Assembly (NCBI GenBank): GCA_018398585.1
Contig: JAGTTD010000013.1
Location: forward strand, 12,065,237 to 12,129,236
Length of the DNA: 64,000 bases
Direction: 5' to 3'
Source of the DNA: Simmondsia chinensis
Lineage: Eukaryota > Streptophyta > Magnoliopsida > Caryophyllales > Simmondsiaceae
Below the pieces are notes generated by a model. It searched no databases. It was not told where the DNA came from and saw only the letters and a program-made list of their open reading frames with translations. Positions within the stretch are counted from its first letter, which is position 1. Each line of letters opens with the position of its first letter. Of the stretch, positions 32,750 through 43,904 are shown one piece after another. Both the position numbers and the translations under genes were made by a program.

Positions 32750-33776
32750 TCAATCTCGAACGTTGCTTCGCTATGATCCCATCCTCGGTGGGTGGAGGCT
32801 TAGGTGTATTCTGTGTCTATACCACCTTGAAGTAGTGCATCTTGCTTTGCCATCCTCGGAAGTTTCTACCATAAAAGCAATCTAGACATAGCTAGGTGGA
32901 GGACTAGGATAGGCGTACCCGACGTATCGGTGTAGGAGCATCTGTCCACTCGTAAGCTCGATCTAGTGCCACGACTCTACGGTATGCCTATTCCACTGCT
33001 TAGACATATGGACTTGCGGTCCCAGGGACGACAATCAGGGATGTGGTATGTGGCATAGTGGGCCGTGGCCTAGATAGAAGAAAGAATATAAAATTGAAGA
33101 AGCTATGTTTGAAGTGGTTCAGGCACGCCAGGAGGAGACCATCCACTGCTCCAGTCAGTATTCCAATCAACTTTGTACCACGCCAGGAAGAAGAGGACGA
33201 AACAGGCCAAAGGAGGAAGGACTGCAGTCGTACGGTAGGACCTCACCCACCTAAACCCACAGAAGGAGATGGCCTTAGATAGAGCTAGAGCTCGAGGGAG
33301 GACTAGCATAAAAGTAGCAGAGGTAGCGGCCTCACACTGCTGCTTATTCTGCTATTTATGTGTTCATAGGCGTATAGGCTTATTAGGCCATACCTATCTA
33401 CCTATACGCCTATCTGCCTACTATCGGCCTATTTGCTTATTTGTTTATTTGTTTACTTGGCATATTTGCTTATACTAGATGCCTTATAGGGAAGGTTGTG
33501 CCTCGTAGTCTCGTCTAGGGCATTTTTATTCTATGGCTTACTCTTTTGCTTTCATGACCTAGTGCTCACAGGTCCCCATGAAGCGATGAAGACTTACCTC
33601 TCAGGTTGGGGGTTCTCGGAAACAACCTCTCTTCAGGTTGACACCCTGAAGGGGGAAGGCTGCGTACATCTACCCCCCCCCCCTCCCCCCCCCCCCCCCC
33701 CCCCCCCCCCCGACCCCGCTTTTGCGGGAGCCCTTGAGGCACTGGAATTGTTGTTGTTGTTGTTGTTGTATGCAGT
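32750..33776 (+). mobile_element. 5'-truncated RTE-type LINE 3' end with (TTG)n tail
   Basis: The frame at 33043-33282 resembles the C-terminus of RTE-type LINE proteins (KWFRHARRRPSTAPV, then DGLR). The 3' UTR-like part contains GGTTGGGGGTTCTCGGAAAC, AACCTCTC and GGCTGCGTACATCTACCC. It ends in TTGTTGTTGTTGTTGTTGT, the tail shared by plant RTE LINEs and Au SINEs. A long C tract (33672-33712, one T interruption) interrupts the usual CCCCAGACCCC segment. 32750-33040 is assigned by position only. Confidence 0.55.
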
Positions 33777-33863
33777 CATCCCTCGTACAGAAGAATCCAA
33801 TATTTTCATATGCAAGAAAACAAGTCCTAAGATTGTTAGAAAAATAGGATTTAGAATCGGGTA

Positions 33864-34981
33864 TGTTATGTGTAATTATTCAAATCTTACACAAAATGAC
33901 TCAGATAAACTTCTTAAACAAGACACACAAAGATAACACACAGCAATAACTTCAAGATCTCTGATCTTGCCCCACAAGAACCAACTTAAACTAGACTTAG
34001 ACTAATTACAACACAAATCACTTCATAAACCTCAAATACAACACAAGACTCAAGAGAACAACAGAATCTAGTAGGTTTAGAAGTATACCTCCCCTTGTGA
34101 ACTAGATTTTACCAAAATTGCAAGCAAGTCACTCACACCATGAGTAAGGCTCAAGAACACTCCAAGAACACCACGACCGGACCTCCACCGGAACACGAAC
34201 AGAGCTTCTGGCCAGCAACGGAGCTCCAATAGCACGAACGGAGCTCAACGAACACGATTACACTTCGATCCGAGGCTCACGAGGTTGGAACCTAAGTGTA
34301 TTATGGCTCAGAGATTCGTTTTTAGGGTTAGGGTTTCAAGGGAGCCTTCAAGGGTAAAAATCGCCAGAGAGAGAAGGGGAGAGGAGAAGAAAACTGATTT
34401 TTTTTGTTACCTCTACGACTCAACCAACTCGGCGTTAAATACCCCCAAGCTACGACCTAAGAAACCCTCAAGCTCATCACAGCCTTTAATTTATGCAACA
34501 ATCGGACGGTCGAAACTTACACACGGTTCATATATCGAGGGCCCCGGATCTTGTGACGCGTGTCGAGGCTCGAACGGCCGAGATGAAGCAACAGAACCTT
34601 CTGGAAGAGCCTCACAAGAAACCCTAACGGGTTTCTGGTTAAGGGAGAGAGAGGGATGAGAGTGAAAATGACAAGCCAGCTGTACACATTAAAGGATCCG
34701 GGCAGGAAGTACAACTCGGGCAGCATGGGCAGCCCAAACCGGGCAACCAGTACAATTGGATCAGAGCGGGCAGCACTGTTCGGGCAGGAAATAGTACTTC
34801 CGGGCAGTTGGGCATCTTATACAAACAAGTAATTAATTTCACAAGTGAGGGGCAATTCAGTCATTGCCCCAAAAACAGAATTTAAAGAATTACTTCAACC
34901 TAAAACGCTACGTTTTTGTCCTCCCTTATTTTAATTATTTTCTTTCACTCGAACTACGTCATATATTTACCAACAATAACA
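33864..34981 (-). repeat. 3' LTR of the Tork-type copia
   Basis: 1118 bp; contains a repeated CGGGCAG word (34697-34809) and GGGTATTTAACG on the minus strand, a possible TATA box. The minus-strand purine tract AAGGTGGAGTT lies next to it (34982-34992). Confidence 0.95.
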
Positions 34982-35026
34982 AACTCCACCTTGGTAAGTA
35001 TATGACTAACAATTTTACATCCAGTA

Positions 35027-37321
35027 TCACCCTGGGTTCCATTCCATTTGGAGGAGTTCAACAAAACGTGTAAACTTCTCCAACGGAAGACCTTTAGTCC
35101 CCATGTCAGCGAGGTTATCCTCGGTACAAATTTTCAGCAGATCAATCTGATTTTCTTCTATGTTATCCATGATAAAATACCGCCTGACTGCTAAGTTTTT
35201 CGTTCTATCATGGAAAACTGGGTTCTTACAAAGGGCAATGGCAGATTGACTATCTGAATAGATTTTGGGTGACCCTAGGTTCAGTTTTAACTCATTTAAC
35301 AAGCCGTTCAGCCATATGGCTTCCTTAACGGCATCCGATATTGCTAGGAGCTTTGACTCGGTAGTAGATAAAGAGGTTAAAGTCTGTAACTTTGACCTCC
35401 AACTAATAGCTCTACCCGTTAAAGTGAAAACATAGGCTGACGTAGATCGTCTCCTATCTAGATCACCGGCAAAATCGGAATCTACGAAACCAGTCAATCT
35501 AAGTTTATTTTGGTCTCTACCAAATGTTAAGCCCAAATCAATTGACCCTTTTACATATCTTAGCAGCCATTTAACACCATCCCAATGTACCTTACCGGGA
35601 TTTGACATATAGCGTGACAATATACTCATGGGGAATGCTAAGTCCGGTCTAGTACAGGTCATTGCGTACATTAATGATCCTATGGCGTTAGCATACGGTA
35701 TTGTGCTCATTTTAAACTTTTCTTGCTCAGTATTAGGGTATTGACTTGCTGAAAATTGATACTGCGATGCTAAAGGTTGTTTCACTGGTTTTGACTCGAA
35801 CATATTAAACCTTTTCAAAACCTTGTTAAGATAATGACTTTGACTTAAATGTACTGTTCCTTTAGACCTGTTCCTGATGATATCAATACCTAATATCCTT
35901 TTAGCTTCCCCTAAGTCTTTCATATCAAACGAGCCGTTTAACCGAGATTTCAAGTCAGAAATCTGCTTTAGGGACTTGCTAGCTAATAACATATCATCCA
36001 CATATATTAGCAGAAAAATAGCATCAGAACAGTCAATGTCTTTATAGTACAAGCATGAGTCATGAATAGTCCTACTAAAACCATTATCTACCATGAATGC
36101 ATGAAACCTCTTATACCACTGTCTGGGTGACTGTTTCAGCCCATACAACGATTTTTTTAGCAAACAAACATGCTCAGACTGCTCGGGTTCAATAAACCCC
36201 TCGGGTTGGGAGATGAGGATCTCTTCCTCAAGCTCTCCATGCAAAAATGCAGTAGTAACATCCATCTGATGTAGAGACATGTCATAGAAGGCAATCAAGC
36301 ACATAATAACACGAATAGTGGTATGTTTTACGACAGGACTAAAAATTTTATTATAGTCTACCCCCTCTTTTTGTGAAAAACCTTTGGCAACTAGTCTAGC
36401 CTTAAACCGGGGCAAACCTTCAGGAGTATCGGGTTCTTTAACTCTAAAGATCCATTTTGAACCTATGATTTTTCTACCCTTGGGCTTGGGAATCAAGACC
36501 CAAGTATTGTTCTTCCTCAAGCTCTCCATTTCAACTGTCATAGCATTCAGCCACTCGGCTGAATGCTTGCTGTTGATTGCTTGAGTGTAGGACAATGGCT
36601 CGGTTTCTACGTAATCTAAAGCTGTGTTTAATGCATAAGCTATACACTCAGCATATCCATATTTTTCAGGGGCTCTAGATTCTCTCCTAACTCTATCCCT
36701 AGCCAATTGATAGGTTTCCAGGTCCTGAACATCATTTTCAGGTACATTAGGTTCAATTTCAGCTCTATTAGGCACTGTTACAGCAGCATTTCTATCAATA
36801 TTTTCAAAGTTATCTAGGTCATCTTCAGGTTCTTTTCTCAGGTTTAGAGGACTAGGTGGGTTAACTTCAAATTCGTAGTAGTCTGGGTCGAATTCCCTAA
36901 CATTTGAACTATTGCTCGATTGTTCTTTAATGTAGGGCATCTCATCTTCGTTGAAGATGACATCCCTACTAATTATTGTTGTAGTTCTGTTTCCCTCTTT
37001 CATGCCTAGTCTAAAACCCTTTACGCCTGAAGGATAGCCTAGAAATATGCCTTTCACAGCCCTAGGTTCCAATTTACCCTCTCGTTGGTGTGCAAAAGCT
37101 GAGCACCCAAATACTCTTAGGTTATCATAGTTAGCGTCCTTTCCGCTCCAAACATTCTCGGGTGTTTTCATTTTCAAAACAGAGTTGGGTGACCTATTAA
37201 TTAGGTATGCGGCTGTGTTAACAGCCTCACCCCAAAACTGTTTTGATAACCCGGCTGAAAACAACATACACCTTACTCTATCTAGTAGGGTCCGGTTCAT
37301 GCGTTCGGCTACACCATTTTG
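35027..37321 (-). pseudogene. Tork-type copia integrase C-part, RT and RNase H
   Basis: About 757 open codons follow an in-frame TAA. In order: integrase core end (QFWGEAVNTAAYLINRSP, GKLEPRAVKGIFLGYPSG), linker, RT (KGRKIIGSKWIFRVKE, QMDVTTAFLHGELEEEI, active site YVDDMLLAS) and RNase H (GFVDSDFAGDLDRRRSTSAYV, AISWRSKLQTLTSLSTTESK, ending DNLADMGTKGLPLEKF). RT copies element RNA into DNA and RNase H removes the template. All expected motifs are seen. The His in the usual H-x-x-x-R-Y ending reads AVRRYF, a possible change. Confidence 0.93.
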
Positions 37322-39040
37322 TTAAGGGGTTCCTCTTACAGTTTTATGCCGTTTTATACCATTATCATCACAAAGCTTGTCAAATTCAGAGTTCACAAAT
37401 TCTAGACCGTTGTCAGTTCTTAAGACTTTCAGTTTCTTTCCTGTTTGATTCTCAGTTAACGTTTTCCACTTAACAAAAGTATCATATGCATCGTTTTTAT
37501 TTTTAAGTAGAAACACCCATACTTTTCTTGAGAAATCATCAACTATGGACAGGAAATAATGGGCTCCACCCATTGTGGGAACCCTTGAGGGTCCCCATAG
37601 ATCAGTGTGAACGTAATCAACAATGCCATGGGTAGTATGCGAGCCTACACTAAATGCAATCCTATGATGCTTACCATAGATGCAATGATCACAGAAATCA
37701 AGTTTTGTCACAGAATCAGCACCAAAACAACCCTGTTTTTGGAGCTCTATTAGTCCACTCTCGGATATGTGTCCTAACCTCCTATGCCATAGGTTGGTCG
37801 TGTCCTTAGGGTCGATCTTGGACATGTTTCCCTCCCCAGAAACTACCTTTCCCTTAAGGACATATAATCCATTCTTGATCTCTCCCTTGATTACAACAAG
37901 GGCACCTCGCAGGACTTTCATCTCTCCCCTACAGGCCTTTAGGGTCAGTCCACTAAGATCAAGTTGTCCTAAGGATATCAGGTTTCTTTTAAGTTCTGGT
38001 ACATGTCTAACTCCCTCTAGGGTAAAGATCATGCCATCCGACATTCTAACCCTAACTGTTCCGACACCTACCACCTTGCATGCATGGTCATTTCCTAACA
38101 TGACCTTTCCACTATTTACAGACACATAATCAGTAAAATAGGACTTATCAAACGTCATGTGAAAACTGCATCCAGAATCAAGTACCCACTCATGGTAAGT
38201 GAATTCAGTAGATGCAATCAATACTTCTCCACATTCATGATTTTCTACAGTGTAATCAGCCCTAGCTTGGTTCTTGTTTTCAGGACAAATGCTCCTATAG
38301 TGGCCGAATTTTCCACACTCATAGCATTTTACATGAGACAGATCTTTTCTACCCCTAGACCTGGATCTTGAGTGGTTCCTACCTCTTCTTTTATAGTTGT
38401 CTTTTGTTTTAGTTCTACCTCGTATGTTTAAGCTTTCACCGCGATTGCCGCTATTACTAGGATAGTATTTTCCCTCTTTCTTTAGTTCTACTACTTTAGA
38501 TCTTAGGGCGTCCTCTACCTCTGTTAGTGATATGGTCTTTCTGCCGTATCTTAGAGTTTCTTTTAGAGAACTTAGGTATTTAGGGAATGATCCTAAAAGT
38601 ATTATAGCCTGGGTCTCGTCAGTTATTTCTACTTTTAGAGTGTCCAAGTCTGATAATACTCTATAGAATTCATCCAAATTGTCCTCTATGTTTTTGTTCT
38701 CGTCCATTCTAAAGCAGTAAAATCTTTCCATATAATATACTCGATTAGAGAGGGATTTAGAGGCATATAGTTGTTCTAACTTTTTACAGACATCTAAGGC
38801 ACTCTTTTCAGATGACACTTTAGTTAGAACTGTGTTACTTAAACAAAGTAAGATATTACCGTGAGCTACTTTATCCATATTAGCCTTGTCTGACGGTTTG
38901 AGACCTTCTGGAAGATCGTTATCTTCCAGAAGTGCAGAACTAACGCCAAGGGCCATAAGCAGTGCTTGTACCTTGACTTTCCATAGCTCAAAATCGTTTC
39001 TACCCGTGAATTTCTCGATGTCATGTTTAGCTGAGGCCAT
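37322..39040 (-). pseudogene. Tork-type copia gag, protease and integrase N-part
   Basis: The ATG at 39040 starts MASAKHDIEKFTGRNDFELW. Gag occupies roughly the first 230 codons. A CCHC knuckle CYECGKFGHYRSIC lies near residue 240. The protease has WVLDSGCSFHMT near residue 285. The GAG-pre-integrase domain follows (LWHRRLGHISESGL), then the integrase core (VDYVHTDLWGPS, VLRTDNGLEF with two catalytic Asp). It stops at TAA (37322-37324), and the same frame continues in the next part. The stop falls before the integrase Glu region. No other break was seen. Confidence 0.93.
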
Positions 39041-39067
39041 TTTTTATTTTAGACCGTGTTCTAACCT

Positions 39068-39081
39068 GGGCTCTGATACCA
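39068..39081 (-). other. Tork-type copia primer binding site
   Basis: The minus strand reads TGGTATCAGAGCCC two bases from the 5' LTR, the initiator tRNA-Met type. Confidence 0.92.
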
Positions 39082-39083
39082 CT

Positions 39084-40201
39084 TGTTATGTGTAATTATT
39101 CAAATCTTACACAAAATGACTCAGATAAACTTCTTAAACAAGACACACAAAGATAACACACAGTAATAACTTCAAGATCTCAGATCTTGCCCCACAAGAA
39201 CCAACTTAAACTAGACCTAGACTAATTACAACACAAATCACTTCATAAACCTCAAATACAACACAAGACTCAAGAGAATAACCGAATCTAGTAGGTTTAG
39301 AAGTATACCTCCCCTTGTGAACTAGATTTTACCGAAATTGCAAGCAAGTCGCTCACACCACGAGTAAGGCTCAAGAACACTCCAAGAACACCACGACCGG
39401 ACCTCCACCGGAACACGAACAGAGCTTCTGGCCAGCAACGGAGCTCCAATAGCACGAACGGAGCTCAACGAACACGATTACACTTCGATCCGAGGCTCAC
39501 GAGGTTGGAACCTAAGTGTATTATGGCTCAGAGATTCGATTTTAGGGTTAGGGTTTCAAGGGAGCCTTCAAGGGTAAAAATCGCCAGAGAGAGAAGGGGA
39601 GAGGAGAAGAAAACTGATTTTTTTCGTTACCTCTACGACTCAACCAACTCGGCATTAAATACCCCCAAGCTACGACCTAAGAAACCCTAAAGCTCATCAC
39701 AGCCTTTAATTTACGCAACAATCGGACGGTCGAAACTTACACACGGTTCATATATCGAGGGCCCCGGATCTTGTGACGCGTGTCGAGGCTCGAACGGCCG
39801 AGATGAAGCAACAGAACCTTCTGGAAGAGCCTCACAAGAAACCCTAACGGGTTTCTGGTTAAGGGAGAGAGAGGGATGAGGGTGAAAATGACAAGCCAGC
39901 TGTACACATTAAAGGATCCGGGCAGGAAGTACAACTCGGGCAGCATGGGCAGCCCAAACCGGGCAGCCAGTACAATTGGATCAGAGCGGGCAGCACTGTT
40001 CGGGTAGGAAATAGTACTTCCCGGCAGCTGGGCATCTCATACAAACAAGTAATTAATTTCACAAGTGAGGGGCAATTCAGTCATTGCCCCAAAAACAGAA
40101 TTCAAAGAATTACTTCAACCTAAAACGCTACGTTTTTGTACTCCCTTATTTTAATTATTTTCTTTTACTCGAACTACGTCATATATTTACCAACAATAAT
40201 A
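39084..40201 (-). repeat. 5' LTR of the Tork-type copia
   Basis: 1118 bp, ~98% identical to the left copy by eye; followed by the TSD GGGTA. Confidence 0.95.
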
Positions 40202-40206
40202 GGGTA

Positions 40207-40933
40207 CTATAATCGAAATTTGGCTTCAAGACATTTGGTGAGCCACTGTTCTTAAGACTTATCGTACTTATAAAATAGTCTCGTGAATACAATGGAACCT
40301 TATTGCAGAAGTGAAGTGCATGTATAGAAAATGGGTTTCTGAGAATTAAGATAAGGGAGTGATATCAAAAGCAATTAACTTTTAAGATTGAAAATGGAGG
40401 AAATTTTCTATAGAGGATTAAGTGTCCCTTCAAAGGGGCAATATACCATTTCAGAAGAGGCACAAAAAACAACGCCAACTAACGGGTAATTCTCATGTGC
40501 ATTGGGACACAACCCATTTTTCTAGGCATTGTTACTTTCTGTAAGTCGTGTGCGAAACCCTATTTCAATATGTCGACATACACCATCCAATGAGTCTTAC
40601 AGGAATTTGTATGTTAGCACATACTATTCTATATGTTGACAAATGCAATATTCGAGCCAAAACTTTTTATTTTGAAAATGAATTGGCATCCTTCTTGACC
40701 TATCACGGATGTGCGCTTTATGGACGGTGCTTGACATATGCACATTTAAGATGCTTGACCGTTGGATTTCCAGAAAAAGTAATTCTTATTATTAATCCTT
40801 TTTCGTAAAGAAGCATCTTATCAATATATTTCACGTACATAAATTGCTTACAAAATAGCCACTCTTAATATTCCATTATTTAGTACCTTCAATAGGGGAT
40901 GGTTTTCATCGCTTAATTATGGTTTGGTGGCAG
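40207..40933. other. Distal intron sequence before LEA exon 2
   Basis: AT-rich. An 86-codon frame (40548-40808) has no recognisable similarity and is probably chance. It ends with TTTGGTGGCAG, the 3' splice site. Confidence 0.5.
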
Positions 40934-41128
40934 GACGTGACGAATAAGCTCTCATGTGACAAGCCCGTGACGCGAGGGGATGCTGAGAAGGTAACAGCAG
41001 CTGAGCTCCGGGGAGACATGGAAGGCATCATCGGTGCACAGGCCCTACAAGAACAGCCCAAGGAATCCACCACCCCTGGCGGTGTGGCCGAGACCATGGC
41101 CATGGCTGCCGTACTTAACCAACCGTAA
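40934..41128 (+). CDS. LEA protein with SMP domains, exon 2
   Basis: It encodes 64 residues plus a TAA and completes the second SMP repeat begun in exon 1: DVTNKLSCDKPVTRGDAEKV, then TAAELRGDMEGIIGAQAL, ending PGGVAETMAMAAVLNQP. The sequence is open and SMP-like from its first codon. Immediately before it lies GGTGGCAG, a good acceptor, and the phase matches exon 1. An ATG at 40919 would give an unlikely leader (MVWWQ). Total protein would be about 149 aa with two SMP repeats, short for a family that often has three. GC content is far above the flanking intron, as in exon 1. Confidence 0.82.
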   Translation, partial: DVTNKLSCDKPVTRGDAEKVTAAELRGDMEGIIGAQALQEQPKESTTPGGVAETMAMAAVLNQP

Positions 41129-41431
41129 TTACGAAAATGCATGTTGTGCTAGTGTGGCCATTTTAGGTGGCATACAATTTTGTCTACAAGATGACAATCT
41201 TAGCCTTAAAAATCTTCTGTGTTTAACTTAGATAAATATGATATGGAGTTTTCGAATTATTTTTATCTTGCATGATGCACCGTTATTTTTTAATTTTTAA
41301 AGTACTGTAGTAGTAAGTTGTATATTTTCATGTCACAAATTGTTGGTCATTGTACATCTATGTAAACATTACTTACACTAATCAAAGTTTACTTTTTATA
41401 ATTAAAATTTTATTTGAGTCTTTAAATATAT
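41129..41431 (+). other. LEA/SMP 3' flanking region (3' UTR candidate)
   Basis: Follows the TAA directly. No canonical AATAAA was noticed; GATAAATATGATATGG near 41231 is a weak possibility. The next copia begins at 41432. Confidence 0.4.
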
Positions 41432-41649
41432 TGTGAGATTGAGGCAAAGGCTTAATTGTATTGATTGTAAAAGAGAGAATTACATGATCTATTTATAGAG
41501 CAAGGTTGAATGCATAAAGACAAGAGTGCTCTTCTAGGTTACATGTGAGCTAAGGGCATAAAGGTAAAGAGTAAACCCTAAATGACACTATCCTCTAATG
41601 GGCCTTCTCAGTCTGAAGGTGGAGCAGCAACATGAATATTGTTTTTATA

Positions 41650-43067
41650 GGGTGACCCAGAGGCCTTTGGTGAAGATATTAGCTATCTGTTGGGTAGTGG
41701 GAATATAGCGAACTTAAAGGTCACCTTTGAGGATTTTTTCACGGACATAGTGGAAGTCAACATCTACATGCTTGGTACGGTTGTTGGAGATAGGATTAGC
41801 AGCAATGTAGGAAGCAGAAACATTGTCACAATAGATGGTGATGGGTCCAGAATGTCTAAGGCCGATGTCACGCATGAGGTAGCGAACCCAGTTCGCCTCA
41901 ACAGTGGCTTGAGCAATATATTCAGATTCGTTAGAAGATTTGGAGATAGTGGCTTGTTTCTTGGCTCGCTAGGAGACGATAATAGATCCAAGGAATAAAG
42001 CATATCCTATGGTGGAACGACGGGTATCGGGGCAGCCTCCCCAATTAGCATTAGTGTAGACAACAGAAGTGCAAGTGCCCAGAAGGATTGTAAGCCCTGT
42101 GGTCTGGGGTGCTTTTGAGGTATCCGAGGATCCGCTTTACAACCTGCCAAGGACTAGTCCTTGGAGCATGCATAAACAACATAACATATATCGGGACGAG
42201 TCATGGTGAGATATTTGCAGTGCCCCAACTGCACTGCTGTACTCAATAGGGTCTGGTAATACATCACCCTCAGTCAAAGATAGATGGGCGTGGACCGGGA
42301 GAGAAGTTTTGATAGGTTTGGCATTTTGCATGTTGTGTTTGTGTAGAGAGTCTATGGTGTATTGATGTTGGGAGAGGAACAAGCCCGACTTTGCATGTTG
42401 AGCCTCAATTCCTAAAACGTAATGGAAGATACCAAGGTCCTTCATGGCGAATGGGGTGGAGAGGGCGTGGATGAGGGTGTCTAGTGAGAACGGGTTCGAT
42501 CCAGGGAGAATTTTGTCATCAACATAAAGTAGTAGGCATATAGTGTCGTGGGCTTTGCGAAAGAGAAAAAGGGAGGGGTCAGCTCGACAACAGGTAAAAC
42601 CTAGGCTATAGAGAAACGTACTGAAGCGATGAAACTAGGCCCAAGAAGCTTATTTAAGTCCGTAAGTGCCTTTTTAAGATGACAGACATGGTTGGGGAAC
42701 TTGGGGTGAATGAAACCCTTAGGTTGCTTCATATAAACTTCTTCCTTAAGATGGCCATGTAGAAAAGTATTTTTAACATCAAGTTGTTTAATTTGCCACT
42801 TATTTGTGACAGCGAGAGTGAGAAAGAAGTGTATAGTGGATGGTTTGACAACCGGGCTAAAGGTCTCCTTGAAGTCAATGCCTTCACGTTGGTGAAAACC
42901 TTGGGCGACAAGGCGAGCTTTAAAATGATCAAATGAGCCATCCGCTTTATACTTAACCTAATATTTCCATATTTCCAAGTGCTTCCTACAATATTGTGTT
43001 TGGGGGAAGTTCCCAAGTATGCTTTAGAATTAATGCATTGAATTCGTCTACCATGGTTTCTTGTCAT
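41650..43067 (-). pseudogene. Short-LTR copia RT and RNase H
   Basis: RNase H pieces at 41690-42003 are followed upstream by the RT end (42137-42445: DLGIFHYVLGIEAQHAKSGLFLSQHQY). The RT front at 42729-43067 reads PLARLSNHPLYTSF and LNNLMLKILFYMAIL in shifted frames. Multiple stops. Confidence 0.7.
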
Positions 43068-43904
43068 TTGGGATTTTTAATTGCTTGAGAATAACACGTT
43101 GGTTCTTGTATAATTTTTATCGAGGAAAGAGATGGGGGATATTTTGTTTTTCGAATACCATCCTTGAGTCGAGTTTGCATTGGGTGTATAATGTGAGTGT
43201 CACTTGGTTCATGTGGACCGGGGTTCGAATTCGAGGGCTCGGGTGCAGGGCGTGCTGCAGCACAATGGGGGACCTCGGTCGGGACGGGTGCGGGTGCTGC
43301 TTTAGAGGACTCGAGTTAGGGTTTGGGGTCTACATGGACAACAGCGGGACTAGTGGGTGCAGCGGGAGAGGGCGCGGGTGGTTCGGGAGCTGCGGGTCCA
43401 ACTCCGGTGGGATGAGGACGAGGGCTGTTGATTTGGTGTGGTGTGGGTGTTTGGGATTCACCAATGGGAGAGGCTCTAGGAGGAGTCATAGTCCTTAGGG
43501 ATATAGGAGGCGCAGGTTGGGCACTCAAGAGTGTGGTACTTGAGCCTGTGGTGACTATGAGAGGGAAGGGGAGGTCAACTATACTAGCTGTACTGCCTGG
43601 GTCTGGAACCCGGGATGGGTTGACTAAGTTAGGGTATAGGAAGTGAGTTTCATTGAACCTAACATGTTGGTTTATGTAAATTTTGCCAGTTTGGGGGTCA
43701 AGACAACGATAACCCTTATAGCGTGCAGCATAGCCTATGAAAAATGCAAGGTATAGAGTGTGGAGCCAATTTATGAGAGGGCATGGGATGTGATGTTAGG
43801 GTAACATGCCCACCCAAAAACGCAGAAGTTAGAGTAACCTGGAATCTGTTGAGAAAGGTTTTCAAATGGGGATGAGGTTTTGAGGATAGGGGTGGGGAGA
43901 TGAT

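Larger units (their letters stand above)
33864..40201 (-). mobile_element. Young Ty1/copia (Tork-type) element, 6.34 kb, TSD GGGTA
   Basis: The LTRs (33864-34981, 39084-40201, 1118 bp each) start TGTTATG and end with an -ACA or -ATA terminus (...ACCAACAATAACA left; the right copy reads ATA). They are flanked by a perfect 5-bp duplication GGGTA (33859-33863, 40202-40206). The LTRs differ at about 23 sites by eye (~2%). The polyprotein on the minus strand is one frame with a single TAA. The element sits in the LEA intron in antisense orientation and is the youngest insertion there. Confidence 0.95.
20842..40933 (+). other. Giant (~20.1 kb) LEA/SMP intron filled with nested transposons
   Basis: It starts GTTAGT and ends TGGTGGCAG, both usable plant splice sites, with phase 0 on both sides. 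Joining across it keeps the SMP repeat in register: the 15 residues before DKPV in repeat 2 align without a gap to the 15 before DKPV in repeat 1. The outer ~1.3 kb and ~0.7 kb look like original intron; the rest is retrotransposon sequence in both orientations. Alternatively, the gene was split by these insertions and is no longer spliced. Confidence 0.75.

Noticed and set aside
34285..34842. Frames in the Tork LTR, repeated near 39505-40062
   Set aside because: LTR sequence present twice; no gag or pol similarity, not treated as genes.
40548..40808. 86-codon frame before LEA exon 2
   Set aside because: No recognisable similarity, AT-rich, and lies in the intron just upstream of a splice acceptor; most likely chance.
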